A stretch of DNA of 64,000 nucleotides from Staphylococcus warneri (GCF_900636385.1 NZ_LR134269.1:372001-436000), one strand, 5' to 3'. Counted from the stretch's first letter, positions 18,447-27,254 are shown. The notes: generated by a model not told the origin, from the sequence alone. Translations and numbers: made by a program.

Positions 18447-19445
18447 TCATTTTATTGCTTTTAAGAGTTGATGATAAAGTGCATGAACATCTGTCTCTTC
18501 TGTAATACCGTGTACATTCATACGGCCATCTTTGAATAGTGTGAATGCCAAATCCTTGTGTTGGATTAATTTAGCAAATGGTGTGGATTTAATCATATGT
18601 CCTGGGAAATCTGATGCATAATCGAAACTGTGGGCAGGCAATCTAAATCTGACTGTATCTCCACACAATGGTTCGATTGTATGATTCTGTTTATCATTTA
18701 ATACGTCATATTTTTGAAAATGACATACTGGACATTGATCATCCTTTAATTGACGTATATTTAATGATTGATGTTGAATGTTAAATGCATCTAATGTGAT
18801 TAATTGTTGTGAAAACCCATATCCACTAATATAACGTATAGCTTCAGCCACTTCGTAACTCGCTACAATCGAAACGATAGGTGGCAAGACGCCATTGATA
18901 GCACAACTTTCACCAGTTTGAGGAATTTGCTGTAATAAACATTTAAGGCATGGTCCAGTAAAATCAATACCATAAACGGTGCCTTTGCTACCGACAGCTG
19001 CACCATAAATCCAAGGAATATTTAATTTATGACATACTTCATTAATCAAATAACGTATTTTAAAATGGTCCATACCATCTAAAATAATGTCTGGATGAAA
19101 GTCTTTAATGATGTCTTCGATATTTGTAGATAACAACTCTTGATAATAGGTCTTTAAATGTACTTGTTGATTAATAGTATGGACTTTCTGTTTAAGTGCC
19201 TCAACTTTAGATGTCATAAGTTGTGCATCTTGCTCATCATACAAAGTTTGTCGATGTAAATTGGATAATTCTACAATATCCATATCAACGATGGCTAAAT
19301 GATGGGCGCCCATGCGTGCTAATTGGTCTATTATATGACTGCCTAATGCACCAGCACCAAGTACCATGATTTTTGTTTGTTCTAATTGAGCCTGTCCTGT
19401 TTCGCCAAAAGGTTGAAAGCGTGTTTGTCTTTCATAACGTGACAT
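18447..19445 (-). CDS. thiF: Thiazole biosynthesis adenylyltransferase ThiF
   Basis: A 332-residue E1/MoeB/ThiF-type enzyme. It has the nucleotide-binding motif VLGAGALGSHI near residue 30, and zinc-type cysteine pairs CLKC near residue 163 and CPVC near 243. ThiF adenylates the C-terminal glycine of the carrier ThiS so that sulfur can be loaded for thiazole formation. It is the last gene of tenI-thiO-thiS-thiG-thiF, its start overlapping the thiG stop. That context separates it from MoeB, the closest alternative. Expression is governed by the TPP riboswitch upstream of tenI. Confidence 0.92.
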   Translation of the reverse strand: MSRYERQTRFQPFGETGQAQLEQTKIMVLGAGALGSHIIDQLARMGAHHLAIVDMDIVELSNLHRQTLYDEQDAQLMTSKVEALKQKVHTINQQVHLKTYYQELLSTNIEDIIKDFHPDIILDGMDHFKIRYLINEVCHKLNIPWIYGAAVGSKGTVYGIDFTGPCLKCLLQQIPQTGESCAINGVLPPIVSIVASYEVAEAIRYISGYGFSQQLITLDAFNIQHQSLNIRQLKDDQCPVCHFQKYDVLNDKQNHTIEPLCGDTVRFRLPAHSFDYASDFPGHMIKSTPFAKLIQHKDLAFTLFKDGRMNVHGITEETDVHALYHQLLKAIK

Positions 19446-20212
19446 TATAAGAAGCCTAAGCCTTCTGTAGGACTTGATGCTTGTGCTGTATATTTTACGG
19501 GAATACGACCAGCTTCATATGACAATCTTCCGGCTTGAATACCTAACTTCATTGCTTCGGCCATTTTGACAGGATCTTTAGCTGCAGAGATAGCAGTATT
19601 TAATAATATTGCATCAGCACCCAATTCCATTGCTTGACAGGCATCTTTAGGAGAACCAATACCGGCATCTACAATGACAGGGACGTTAGCATTTTGAATA
19701 ATATAACTTAAATTAAGTGGATTATTAATACCCCTACCTGTACCAATAGGTGATGCTAATGGCATTACCGCATGGACACCTAGGGCTTCTAACTTTTTAG
19801 CTAATACAAGATCATTAGAGATATAAGGACAGACGATATACCCTTTTTCTAATAGCACTTTACAAGCTTCATACGTTTCAAACGGGTCAGGTAATAAGGT
19901 TTCATCATCACCAATGACTTCAACTTTAATCATGTCGCATACACCAGCGTGATTTGCAATTTCTGCGATACGGATGGCTTCATCAGCAGTTTTAGCACCT
20001 GCAGTGTTAGGAAATGTAATGAAATCTTTTAAGTTCACATTAGCTAGTGGGTTTGGAAGATTTTTATCATATAAATTCATACGTCTTACTGCAAATGTTA
20101 ATACGTTTGTTTCAGCTGCTTTAATTGCTTCGGATTGAGTTTGTTCATCCTCGAATTTACCAGTACCTAATAATAAACGAGATTTCAATTCTAATTGACC
20201 TATTTTTAACAT
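19445..20212 (-). CDS. thiG: Thiazole synthase ThiG
   Basis: A 255-residue (beta/alpha)8 protein that condenses deoxyxylulose-5-phosphate, dehydroglycine and ThiS-thiocarboxylate into the thiazole phosphate of thiamine. Typical segments are [24 protein letters not shown] (its lysine forms the Schiff base with the sugar phosphate), [14 protein letters not shown] and [28 protein letters not shown]. It overlaps thiF by one base and starts 1 bp after the thiS stop, indicating translational coupling. Confidence 0.97.
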   Translation of the reverse strand: MLKIGQLELKSRLLLGTGKFEDEQTQSEAIKAAETNVLTFAVRRMNLYDKNLPNPLANVNLKDFITFPNTAGAKTADEAIRIAEIANHAGVCDMIKVEVIGDDETLLPDPFETYEACKVLLEKGYIVCPYISNDLVLAKKLEALGVHAVMPLASPIGTGRGINNPLNLSYIIQNANVPVIVDAGIGSPKDACQAMELGADAILLNTAISAAKDPVKMAEAMKLGIQAGRLSYEAGRIPVKYTAQASSPTEGLGFL

Positions 20213-20213
20213 T

Positions 20214-20414
20214 TTATCCGCCTCCTACAAATTCTAATAATTCTAAACGATCATCTTCTCTGACTATTTGATTGTCAAAATCATCTTGCTTAATTAAAGA
20301 TTGGTTATGCTCAACTACGACACGTTGTGGGTCTAATTCTAATGATTCTAATATGCTTGTAATCGAATCTTCTTGTTCAAAGGTAAATAAATCTCCGTTA
20401 ATGATGCACTTCAT
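20214..20414 (-). CDS. thiS: Sulfur carrier protein ThiS
   Basis: A 66-residue ubiquitin-like carrier ending in Gly-Gly-Gly (LLEFVGGG), the site that ThiF adenylates and that is converted to a thiocarboxylate. An in-frame GTG at 20423 touches the GGAG ribosome site, so the ATG at 20414, eight bases downstream of it, is taken as start. The gene overlaps the end of thiO by 17 bases and nearly touches thiG, as expected of a coupled pathway. Confidence 0.95.
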   Translation of the reverse strand: MKCIINGDLFTFEQEDSITSILESLELDPQRVVVEHNQSLIKQDDFDNQIVREDDRLELLEFVGGG

Positions 20415-21513
20415 TTTGCTCACTCCTTGATAAACTAAATGCTGAATAGCTTACTGGTTTAATTCCGGATAATAGCCAGTTGGCAATATCTTGACCGATC
20501 TTAGGCGATAACAGTATACCGTTACGATAATGACCAGTGATGATAAACAAGCCGTCATCGATTTGATCCATGATAGGTAATTCATGTTCTGTGTAAGGTC
20601 TTATGCCTGACCATTGTTTTAGAATATGGCCATTCGATAGTCCAGGTATACGTTGTTGAGCATGATTGAGTAGCCATGAAATACCTAGGTCACTATTACC
20701 GACACTGTAATTATTGAATTCACTTGTCGCTCCAATTAAGTAGCGATGTTTTTCCTTTGGAACGATATAGCAACCATTCGTCATGAACACAGTATGATTT
20801 AATTTAAGTGAAGGTTGTTCAACTAATAATACCTCACCTTTAACACCAATCACTTGTCTTGGTATAGCGTAATCTTTTAATAGCTGAGTAGACCAAGCAC
20901 CACCTGCCACAATTACTTTTTTAGCGTAGATATTAGCATTATTTGTTGTAACTGTGTAAAAACCATTATTGTGATGAATGTGTTTTACTTCTGTTTGATA
21001 ATAACGATGAACATCGCGCTGAATTATTGATTGTAATAAAGCTTTAGTATAGTGATTGGCATTGATTTGACCGTCCTTTGGAATATATATGGCTAAGTCA
21101 GTTGGTTCGACATGACCATTTGACAGGTTAAATAGTTCATCATCTGAGAGTAACTCAACGCTTGGGTCTTTTGATTTAAGAAAGGCATATTGTTGAGTTA
21201 ACCACTTTACGTCTTTGGTTGATGATGCCATTTTAATTAATCCAGACTGTTGAAATTCAATATCAATACCAGTTTCATGATAGAGGGCATCACTTAATTC
21301 TGGGAATAATGACCTAGACGCTACTGCTAATTGAAATAATTCACTATCAGTTGTGAACTCATTTTGAGCGCCTAACATGCCACCGGCTTTATAAGAGGCA
21401 TGCATACCTGGTATATCTCGGTCTACAATAGCAATATCTAAATGTGATTGATTAAGTTGTCGAGCTATCGACATACCTATCACACCAGAACCGATAATAA
21501 GAACATCATGCAT
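20398..21513 (-). CDS. thiO: Glycine oxidase ThiO
   Basis: A 371-residue FAD-dependent amine oxidase of the DAO family. The FAD-binding motif VLIIGSGVIGMSIA lies at the N-terminus, with the second signature VIVAGGAWS in the middle and ITGHYRNGILLSP near the end. ThiO oxidises glycine to the imine used by ThiG in the thiazole branch. It overlaps both tenI (8 bases) and thiS (17 bases) in the operon. Without this context it could be called a generic D-amino-acid oxidase. Confidence 0.93.
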   Translation of the reverse strand: MHDVLIIGSGVIGMSIARQLNQSHLDIAIVDRDIPGMHASYKAGGMLGAQNEFTTDSELFQLAVASRSLFPELSDALYHETGIDIEFQQSGLIKMASSTKDVKWLTQQYAFLKSKDPSVELLSDDELFNLSNGHVEPTDLAIYIPKDGQINANHYTKALLQSIIQRDVHRYYQTEVKHIHHNNGFYTVTTNNANIYAKKVIVAGGAWSTQLLKDYAIPRQVIGVKGEVLLVEQPSLKLNHTVFMTNGCYIVPKEKHRYLIGATSEFNNYSVGNSDLGISWLLNHAQQRIPGLSNGHILKQWSGIRPYTEHELPIMDQIDDGLFIITGHYRNGILLSPKIGQDIANWLLSGIKPVSYSAFSLSRSEQNEVHH

Positions 21514-22096
21514 GAGCGTGCCACTTCCTTTTTAAAGAGTTAATTTCGCTAACGGTAGAGGTCATGAAAAATGAAATTGAACATAGACCATCAAATGCTG
21601 TAGGTAATTGAGAAATGGTGGACGGGGAAATTCCGCCTATAGCATAAATAGGAATATCAATCTCGAGTACGTCATGAATCTCTTGAATTGTTCGTGGATG
21701 TTCATCTGGGTGCGACGATGTAGGGAATATGTGACCGAAAAAGACATAATCTAATTGCCACTCATGACATTGCTTAACCATTTCAATATTATGCGTTGAC
21801 ATACCGACAACTAACTCAGGATGTTGTTGTTTGATTAAAAATGCTTCTTCGTCATTTTCTTTAAAATGAATACATTGTAAATTTAAAGCTTTAAGTAATT
21901 TAAAATGACTATGAATGATTATTTTATCTTTGGGAAATCCAGCTTCAATGAGCTGTACAATAAAACCTTGTAACTCAAAAGCAGACATAGGTGTTCTAAA
22001 GAGTAAGCCATCAATGGCCGGCTCTATAGTCAAAAAATGCCTTAAATCTTGCTGTGACAATTCTTTATAAAAAGTTATCGCAATAAATATATACAT
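21506..22096 (-). CDS. tenI: Thiazole tautomerase TenI
   Basis: A roughly 196-residue TIM-barrel protein of the ThiE/TenI group. It has the FFGHIFPTSSH segment, whose histidine is the TenI active-site residue, and a phosphate-binding YAIGGIS motif. It lacks the full ThiE substrate set, which fits TenI, the enzyme that aromatises the ThiG product. The frame is open up to a GTG at 22123, but that lies inside the riboswitch terminator hairpin. The ATG at 22096 directly abuts GAGGTG. An ATA at 22090 would be better spaced, so the exact start is unsure. It is the first gene of the thi operon. Confidence 0.9.
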   Translation of the reverse strand: MYIFIAITFYKELSQQDLRHFLTIEPAIDGLLFRTPMSAFELQGFIVQLIEAGFPKDKIIIHSHFKLLKALNLQCIHFKENDEEAFLIKQQHPELVVGMSTHNIEMVKQCHEWQLDYVFFGHIFPTSSHPDEHPRTIQEIHDVLEIDIPIYAIGGISPSTISQLPTAFDGLCSISFFMTSTVSEINSLKRKWHAHA

Positions 22097-22104
22097 CACC
22101 TCAA

Positions 22105-22142
22105 CAAAAAACGCTATTTCCACATAGTAGGGAAATAGCGTT
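22105..22142 (-). terminator. TPP-controlled intrinsic terminator
   Basis: A perfect 12-bp stem (22110-22121 with 22131-22142) with a 9-nt loop is followed on the minus strand by a T run. It lies between the TPP aptamer and tenI and is the expression platform of the riboswitch. The tenI ribosome site comes directly after the T run. Confidence 0.93.
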
Positions 22143-22177
22143 AAATTGCTAATGAGTACTTTAAATTCATAGCTATG

Positions 22178-22270
22178 CCACTTCCCTACGCCAGTACAAA
22201 CTGGATCAGGTTCTAGGAATTATAAAGTCACATCTTTACTCTCAGCCTTAAACAAAGGCACTTCCAGTGG
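22178..22270 (-). promoter_or_regulatory. TPP riboswitch aptamer (THI element)
   Basis: The minus strand has all the conserved THI-box parts in order: P1 arm CCACT, AGTGCC, GGCTGAGA, CCTGATCCAGTT, then TACTGGCGTAGGGAAG and the closing P1 arm AGTGG. It precedes the thiazole operon. The conserved GTAGGGAA (22182-22189) is exactly complementary to TTCCCTAC in the terminator (22127-22134), giving an antiterminator when TPP is absent. Confidence 0.96.
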
Positions 22271-22516
22271 GTTTATTATTAAATTGTATGAATGGAATAG
22301 CGCTTTCAATTTACATACAGTTTACTATTTTTTATTGACGGTATCAAACATGACAACTATCTTTATTTAGCTTTTTTTGGAATAAAGGCAAGAAAGAAAC
22401 AACCAATTTAGACGAAAACGCAAATGAACATGAATAGCTTATTTAAATATTGAAAATTAAATGTAAGTATTGTTAATTTTTATTGAATAAATTGTGAATA
22501 TTTTCTAAATTTTATA

Positions 22517-22545
22517 TTGTAACCGTTTCCATTTCGTGCTATTAT
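22517..22545 (+). promoter_or_regulatory. Promoter of MFS transporter gene, with cre-like overlap
   Basis: A -35 box TTGTAA (22517-22522), a 17-bp spacer and an extended -10 (TG then TATTAT, 22540-22545) can be read. A cre-like sequence TGTAACCGTTTCCA (22518-22531) overlaps the -35 region with one mismatch to TGWAANCGNTNWCA. The rest of 22271-22675 shows nothing distinct. Confidence 0.55.
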
Positions 22546-22675
22546 AATAAAAATTGTAGTGCTACAAGAAATGAAAAGATGTGTGATTAGAAGTTAAACA
22601 GTCATCATTAGGAATTTCTGAAACTTAACGACAACACATAGAAACAACATATCATTATGGGAAGTAGGAAAAGAA

Positions 22676-23950
22676 ATGAATAAAAAAAGAAGTAACGTTC
22701 GTTGGTTTTTTGCGATTGCATTCTTTCTTATTGGTGTTATAGCTTATATGGATAGATCTAATATTTCATATATTGCTGTACCAATGATGGAAGACTTACA
22801 TTTAACAAAAACACAATTTGGTTTATTAGCGTCATTTTTCTCATTAGGTTACGCTTTAATGCAAGTACCGTCAGGGATGTTAGCAGAGAAATTTGGACCA
22901 CGTAAAATGATTACAATAGCTTTAGTATGGTGGAGTGCTTTTACAATTCTCACAGGTATGATTAAGCATCATGGTTTATTATATTTTGTTAGATTTTTAT
23001 TTGGTGTGGGAGAGGCGCCTATGTATCCATCTAATGCAGTGTTCAATTCATTTTGGTTTGCTAAAAATGAAAAAGGAAGAGCATCAAGTGCGTTATTAGC
23101 AGGTTCATATTTCGGCCCTGTGTTAGCACCGATTGTAACCATCGCGATTGTTAACGCATTTAATTGGCAAGCAGTCTTTTATATTTTTGGTGCGGTTGGT
23201 ATTGTGATGGCAGTTCTATGGGCAATTATCGCTAAAGACTTGCCGGAACAACATAAAATGGTCAATGAAGCTGAAAAGCAATTTATTACTGTGCATAGAG
23301 ACATTGTTGAAACTGATAAATCACTACCACCTTGGAAACGTTTTTTAACTCACTTTAGTTTTTATGCGATTGCGATTCAGTACTTTGTAGTACAATTTGT
23401 CATTACATTATTCTTAATTTGGTTACCAACATATTTAACAGAACAATACCATGTTGATTTCAAAGATATGTCAATTAGTTCATTACCATGGTTATTAATG
23501 TTCTTCTTGATTTTATCTGGTGGTGCTATTTCAGATAAGATTTTAAATACTGGTAAATCTCGTTTCGTCGCACGTGGCGTCATTGCGATTTTAGGATTTG
23601 TCGTCTTCTCAATATCAATCTTTTTTGCAGTACATACTGAAAACTTATATGTCACTATATTCTGGTTATCTCTTGGCTTAGGTGGCGTTGGTATGTCTAT
23701 GGGTATGAGTTGGGCCGCAGCGACAGACTTAGGTCGTAACTTCTCTGGAACAGTATCTGGTTGGATGAACTTATGGGGGAATATTGGTGCCTTAACGAGT
23801 CCATTCTTAGCTGGTGCCTTTGTTGAACAACTTGGTTGGAGTATGACGTTCCAATTATTAATTATTCCAGCAGTATTAGCGATTATCATGTGGTTCTTTG
23901 TTAAACCTGATCAACCATTAGTGATAGATGAACATCAATCAGTTAAATAA
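22676..23950 (+). CDS. MFS transporter, anion:cation symporter (glucarate/hexuronate-like) family
   Basis: A 424-residue, 12-helix major facilitator protein. The first helix ends in IAYMDRSNIS, the first cytoplasmic loop carries EKFGPRK, and a charged central loop occupies about residues 195-225. The YMDRSNIS, RFLFGVGEAPMYP and AWAAATD-like segments resemble the anion:cation symporter group (GudP, ExuT and phthalate-type carriers), so the substrate is probably an organic acid such as an aldarate or uronate. This is inferred from family only. No catabolic gene lies next to it. A cre-like site overlaps its promoter. Confidence 0.85.
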   Translation: MNKKRSNVRWFFAIAFFLIGVIAYMDRSNISYIAVPMMEDLHLTKTQFGLLASFFSLGYALMQVPSGMLAEKFGPRKMITIALVWWSAFTILTGMIKHHGLLYFVRFLFGVGEAPMYPSNAVFNSFWFAKNEKGRASSALLAGSYFGPVLAPIVTIAIVNAFNWQAVFYIFGAVGIVMAVLWAIIAKDLPEQHKMVNEAEKQFITVHRDIVETDKSLPPWKRFLTHFSFYAIAIQYFVVQFVITLFLIWLPTYLTEQYHVDFKDMSISSLPWLLMFFLILSGGAISDKILNTGKSRFVARGVIAILGFVVFSISIFFAVHTENLYVTIFWLSLGLGGVGMSMGMSWAAATDLGRNFSGTVSGWMNLWGNIGALTSPFLAGAFVEQLGWSMTFQLLIIPAVLAIIMWFFVKPDQPLVIDEHQSVK

Positions 23951-23969
23951 TTTGTAAATATCAAATACG

Positions 23970-24032
23970 AGCAATAAATGAGGATAGACAGGTCGTTAAG
24001 ATCATGCTTCAAACTCATTTATTGCTTTTTTA
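23970..24032 (+). terminator. Terminator after MFS gene
   Basis: A perfect 13-bp stem (23970-23982 with 24014-24026) is followed by a T run. Confidence 0.85.
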
Positions 24033-24076
24033 ATTTTACTAGGTGCATAATTATATTATAGAAAGGTGTGATTCGA

Positions 24077-24364
24077 ATGATGATAATCAATGCTAAAATT
24101 AAAATATCAGAAGAAAAACGTGATGAATATTTAAAACTTATGAAACATTTAGTTTCTGAATCAAGAAAAGAAGAGGGCGTACTATTCTATAGCCATTATG
24201 AAGATGTGCAAGATAGAAATACGTTTATCGTAGTGGAGAACTACGTAGATGAAGCGGCTATTAAATCACATAATGAGTCTGAACATTTACAAATGTTCAA
24301 AAATGAAATTGGTAACTTTGTCGTAGAAGCACCAGTGATTGAAGTGGCTCAACAAGTCAAATAA
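24077..24364 (+). CDS. Antibiotic biosynthesis monooxygenase (ABM)-domain protein
   Basis: A 95-residue single ABM/dimeric alpha-beta-barrel domain: an initial strand IINAKIKI, an EGVLFYSHYED turn, the NTFIVVENYVDEAAIKSHNES core and a short last strand. Relatives include YgiN quinol monooxygenases and heme-degrading IsdG. The conserved W and N/H set of IsdG is not evident, so a quinol-monooxygenase-like or stress role is more likely. An in-frame GTG at 24068 overlaps the AAAGGTG ribosome site, so ATG at 24077 is preferred. It is transcribed alone. Confidence 0.8.
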   Translation: MMIINAKIKISEEKRDEYLKLMKHLVSESRKEEGVLFYSHYEDVQDRNTFIVVENYVDEAAIKSHNESEHLQMFKNEIGNFVVEAPVIEVAQQVK

Positions 24365-24415
24365 ATATTTATATCGGTATAAAGGGAATTAGTCATCAAA
24401 CAAAAAGAAAAGTGT

Positions 24416-24421
24416 TATAAT
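24416..24421 (+). promoter_or_regulatory. Probable -10 box upstream of FUSC leader
   Basis: A perfect TATAAT, with a poor -35 position. It implies a transcribed leader of about 140 nt before the FUSC gene. Confidence 0.45.
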
Positions 24422-24440
24422 AGTTTTTGTGTTTTGATGA

Positions 24441-24527
24441 ATTGCAAGCAATACATCCGATAAATTGACGCTATAGAGAGCGGGATAAAGCTGATTTCAA
24501 AAGTGAAATGAGAACCATTCCGTTCTC
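24441..24527 (+). promoter_or_regulatory. Hairpin-rich 5' leader of FUSC exporter gene
   Basis: Four short hairpins follow one another: ATTG/CAAT (24441-24452), CGCT/AGCG (24469-24482), ATTTCA/TGAAAT (24494-24509) and GAGAAC/GTTCTC (24510-24527). CGGGA (24481-24485) can also pair with TTCCG in the last loop. The density suggests a structured regulatory leader, but no known riboswitch class is recognised. Confidence 0.4.
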
Positions 24528-24565
24528 TTATTTATGTTCAAATAAAAAAGAAAGGAGAGCATATT

Positions 24566-26488
24566 TTGAAGAGTTTCTTAAAGACAGTATTTTATTTTAA
24601 TCGATCTAAGATTGATATGTTCAAAGGTATCAGACAAGGCTTGCTTATGATAATACCTGCATTATTAGGTTATTACTTCGGCTTTTTCTCATTTGGTTTA
24701 CTTATTGCCACTGGTACTTTGGCACATATTTATGTTTTTAAAGGTTCACCACAATCTATGATTAGAACGGTGGTGCTTTGTTCGTTAGCTTTCGCAGTTT
24801 GTATGATGTTAGGGACATTGACAGCTGCACAACCGCTCATCTTTGGTATTTTACTTCTAGTTGTAACGGTGGTGCCATTTTATATATTCACAGCTTTAAA
24901 AATTGCGGGTCCATCATCAACTTTCTTTATAGTGACATTTTGTTTACCAATGAACTTACCAATTGCACCTGATCAAGCATTAGTGAGAGGACTTGGTATT
25001 CTTATTGGTGGTGCATTTGCGACACTAGTTGTACTTATCACTATCTATATGAAGAAAGAAAAAACAGAGGATAGTGCCATTAATTCTGACTTCAAAGTGA
25101 TTCAAGATTTAATGAAAAATTATAATGATCCAGAATCATTTAAGAAAGTGGCAACATCTGCAGTGTCTTCTTTTAAAGCATCAGATAAATTATTGATCAC
25201 ATCATCATCTAGTAATGGTAAATTAAGTACGAGATTCCAAAAATTACTATTACTACATACGTCAGCACAAGGTATTTACTCAGAATTACTTGAATTAAAT
25301 GAAAAGGGTGTGCGTCCATTACCAAATGAACTGCTTGAAATGCTAGACTTTATCATTGATAAAATAAGTCATCCATCTTCAAATGGTAAAACATGGAGAA
25401 AAGAAGTAGATGTGAGCCCAGAATTCGAAAACTTAATTAGTCATATATTAAAAATTGACGAAATTGCTCATGCAAACTCTGAACATCTTGAACATGAGGC
25501 AAACATTCGAAAACCATTATACAGTAAACGTATTTTACAAAACTTAACATTAGATTCGCTCGTATTTAGAAATACATTACGATATACAGTCATTATTGCA
25601 GTAGCAATCTTTGTTGCTTTATTCTTTGGATTTGATAAAGCTTATTGGATTCCACTTTCCGCACATACATTATTATTAGGTACATCAACGATTCACACAT
25701 TAGAACGAGGAATGGCCAGAAGCTTAGGTACGTTACTCGGTGTAGTGGTACTTTCAGGAATTTTAGCATTTACAGTACCAGCCCCATTAGCAGTTGTATT
25801 AATGGGCTTCGGTGCGATGATGACAGAAGCATTTGTTGGTGTTAACTATACTTTTGCAGTTATCTTTATTACGATACAAGTTATCTTATTAAATGGATTG
25901 GCATCACAGAATTTATCCATCTCAATTGCTTTCCCACGTATTGTCGATGTGGCCATGGGGGTTGCCATTGCATTACTCGGTTTATTTATACTAGGACAAC
26001 GTACAGCGTCTGCGTTATTGCCTAACACTATTGCAGATGTTGTTAGACAAGAAGCGAAATTTTTCCATTATTTATTCTCCAACAATGAATACAAAAATGA
26101 AGAACAAGAAAAACATTTAAGTCTAAGCTTGTCAGTAAGATTAAACAATATGACGCAAATGTACAACGCAGCAAATGGTGAATTATTTAGTAATAAGTCA
26201 GTTATTCAATATTACTATCCAAGTATATTTGCCTTAGAAGAAATTAGTTTTATGTTGAGTAGAGCTTTAAACGATAAAAATCGAACTAGAATTGACGATC
26301 AACAAATGGGTGAATACTTAGCTATCTTTGAAAATATTGCTAAGCACTTTGAACTCCACTCTCATTTAGAAGTTAAAGACTTAACAGATTTACCGCAATA
26401 TAATTATATTAAGTCAGGTTTAATGAAGATTCAGAATAATAGTCAAAAAGAACGTAAAGATGCAAGTGAAACACTAGCATTTGCTTAA
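24566..26488 (+). CDS. FUSC-family (aromatic acid exporter-like) membrane protein
   Basis: A 640-residue protein. Two blocks of about six hydrophobic helices each (residues about 20-165 and 335-480) flank a soluble helical segment, followed by a helical cytosolic C-terminus of about 150 residues. This is the layout of the fusaric-acid-resistance/AaeB-type FUSC family, which exports aromatic or organic acids. The start is TTG at 24566, eight bases after AAAGGAGAG. A structured leader precedes it. No membrane-fusion partner is adjacent, as expected in a Gram-positive. The substrate is unknown. Confidence 0.85.
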   Translation: MKSFLKTVFYFNRSKIDMFKGIRQGLLMIIPALLGYYFGFFSFGLLIATGTLAHIYVFKGSPQSMIRTVVLCSLAFAVCMMLGTLTAAQPLIFGILLLVVTVVPFYIFTALKIAGPSSTFFIVTFCLPMNLPIAPDQALVRGLGILIGGAFATLVVLITIYMKKEKTEDSAINSDFKVIQDLMKNYNDPESFKKVATSAVSSFKASDKLLITSSSSNGKLSTRFQKLLLLHTSAQGIYSELLELNEKGVRPLPNELLEMLDFIIDKISHPSSNGKTWRKEVDVSPEFENLISHILKIDEIAHANSEHLEHEANIRKPLYSKRILQNLTLDSLVFRNTLRYTVIIAVAIFVALFFGFDKAYWIPLSAHTLLLGTSTIHTLERGMARSLGTLLGVVVLSGILAFTVPAPLAVVLMGFGAMMTEAFVGVNYTFAVIFITIQVILLNGLASQNLSISIAFPRIVDVAMGVAIALLGLFILGQRTASALLPNTIADVVRQEAKFFHYLFSNNEYKNEEQEKHLSLSLSVRLNNMTQMYNAANGELFSNKSVIQYYYPSIFALEEISFMLSRALNDKNRTRIDDQQMGEYLAIFENIAKHFELHSHLEVKDLTDLPQYNYIKSGLMKIQNNSQKERKDASETLAFA

Positions 26489-26609
26489 GTTTGCGAATGA
26501 TTAGGCAGTCTGAGGGTTGTCTAACTTCAGAGTCCGGTCATGGTGATTGAATAGTTGAAAAGAGTGGTAAAGAAAAGTATCACACTCATTAACTAGGAGA
26601 TGAAATGCA

Positions 26610-27023
26610 ATGCCTTGGACTATGGAAGATTATCCTCAAAGCCTAAAGAATTTAGACAAATTAGAACGAAAAAAAGCAATTGATATTGCTAATGCTATGC
26701 TAAAAGATGGTTATAAGGAGTCAGATGTGATTCCAATAGCAACACAACAAGCTGAAAAATGGTATAAACAAGCATCTGAAGAAGAACTAGAAGAACTCAA
26801 AAATAAACACATCACACAGCATCTACAAGATAAGTCAGCGCAACCAGAATTAAATGAAAAGCCAGTTCATATATATTTCGAAGATAATGAATGGAAAGTG
26901 AAAACAGAAGATGCAAAACAAGCATCTGATACATTCACATATAAAAAAGATGCTATAAAGCGTGCCAAACATATTGCAGACAATAAAGACACTAAAGTAG
27001 TTGAACATCAAAAAGATGAATAG
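26610..27023 (+). CDS. ChaB-like/DUF2188 fusion protein
   Basis: A 137-residue soluble protein made of two small domains. Residues 1-52 resemble the ChaB family (MPWTMEDYPQSLKNL, then KKAIDIANAMLKDGY). Residues 84-137 resemble DUF2188 (HIYFEDNEWKVKTED, then TYKKDAIKRAKHIADN). A Lys/Glu-rich linker separates them. Neither domain has a firm function; both occur in general-stress or cation-linked contexts in Firmicutes. AGGAGATG lies before the ATG. A repeat element follows the stop codon by 8 bases and may supply the transcript end. Confidence 0.75.
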   Translation: MPWTMEDYPQSLKNLDKLERKKAIDIANAMLKDGYKESDVIPIATQQAEKWYKQASEEELEELKNKHITQHLQDKSAQPELNEKPVHIYFEDNEWKVKTEDAKQASDTFTYKKDAIKRAKHIADNKDTKVVEHQKDE

Positions 27024-27031
27024 AATGACTA

Positions 27032-27190
27032 GAGGTTGAGACATAACGTTTTTGTGCTCTGGGAAACCGATTAACGGCGTCCTAAAAGCAGGATTATCGG
27101 CAGAAACTCTCACGATTCGACAAAATTTGGAAAACAATTTTGCTCATCGTTCGGTTCTGCTCAAATCCTAAACGCTTTTGTCCCGACCTC
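27032..27190. repeat. Staphylococcal-type intergenic repeat with inverted ends
   Basis: The segment starts with GAGGTTGAGACA and ends with TGTCCCGACCTC, which are inverted copies with two wobble differences. Inside are further inverted stretches (CAAAA with TTTTG at about 27120-27142). It encodes nothing and fills the gap between two genes. From memory, such elements with TTGGGACA-type ends occur many times in staphylococcal genomes. Only one copy is visible here, so its repetitive nature is inferred. Confidence 0.55.
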
Positions 27191-27248
27191 TTATTGTTTA
27201 CGACTAAAGTAGGTAATGCAATTATTTCTTATTCTCATTGAACTTCGA

Positions 27249-27254
27249 TATAAT
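27249..27254 (+). promoter_or_regulatory. Probable -10 box of relP
   Basis: A perfect TATAAT 31 bp before the relP ATG, just after the repeat element. The -35 region (TTCTTA at 27226) is weak. Confidence 0.5.

Noticed and set aside
18447-19445. MoeB rather than ThiF
   Set aside because: The gene is embedded and overlapping in a thiazole operon under a TPP riboswitch.
22492-22509. Rex-like site TTGTGAATATTTTC upstream of the MFS gene
   Set aside because: Only the left half fits; the right half lacks TTCACAA, unlike the complete dyad before ddh.
24441-24527. T-box riboswitch in the FUSC leader (AGAGAG and GAACC-like pieces)
   Set aside because: The hallmark TGGNACCGCG antiterminator sequence and the terminator are missing, the leader is too short, and the gene has no amino-acid or tRNA link.
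26850-27137. Minus-strand open frame spanning the DUF2188 gene end and the repeat
   Set aside because: It runs through a supported gene and a repeat, with hydrophobic low-complexity residues and no ribosome site.
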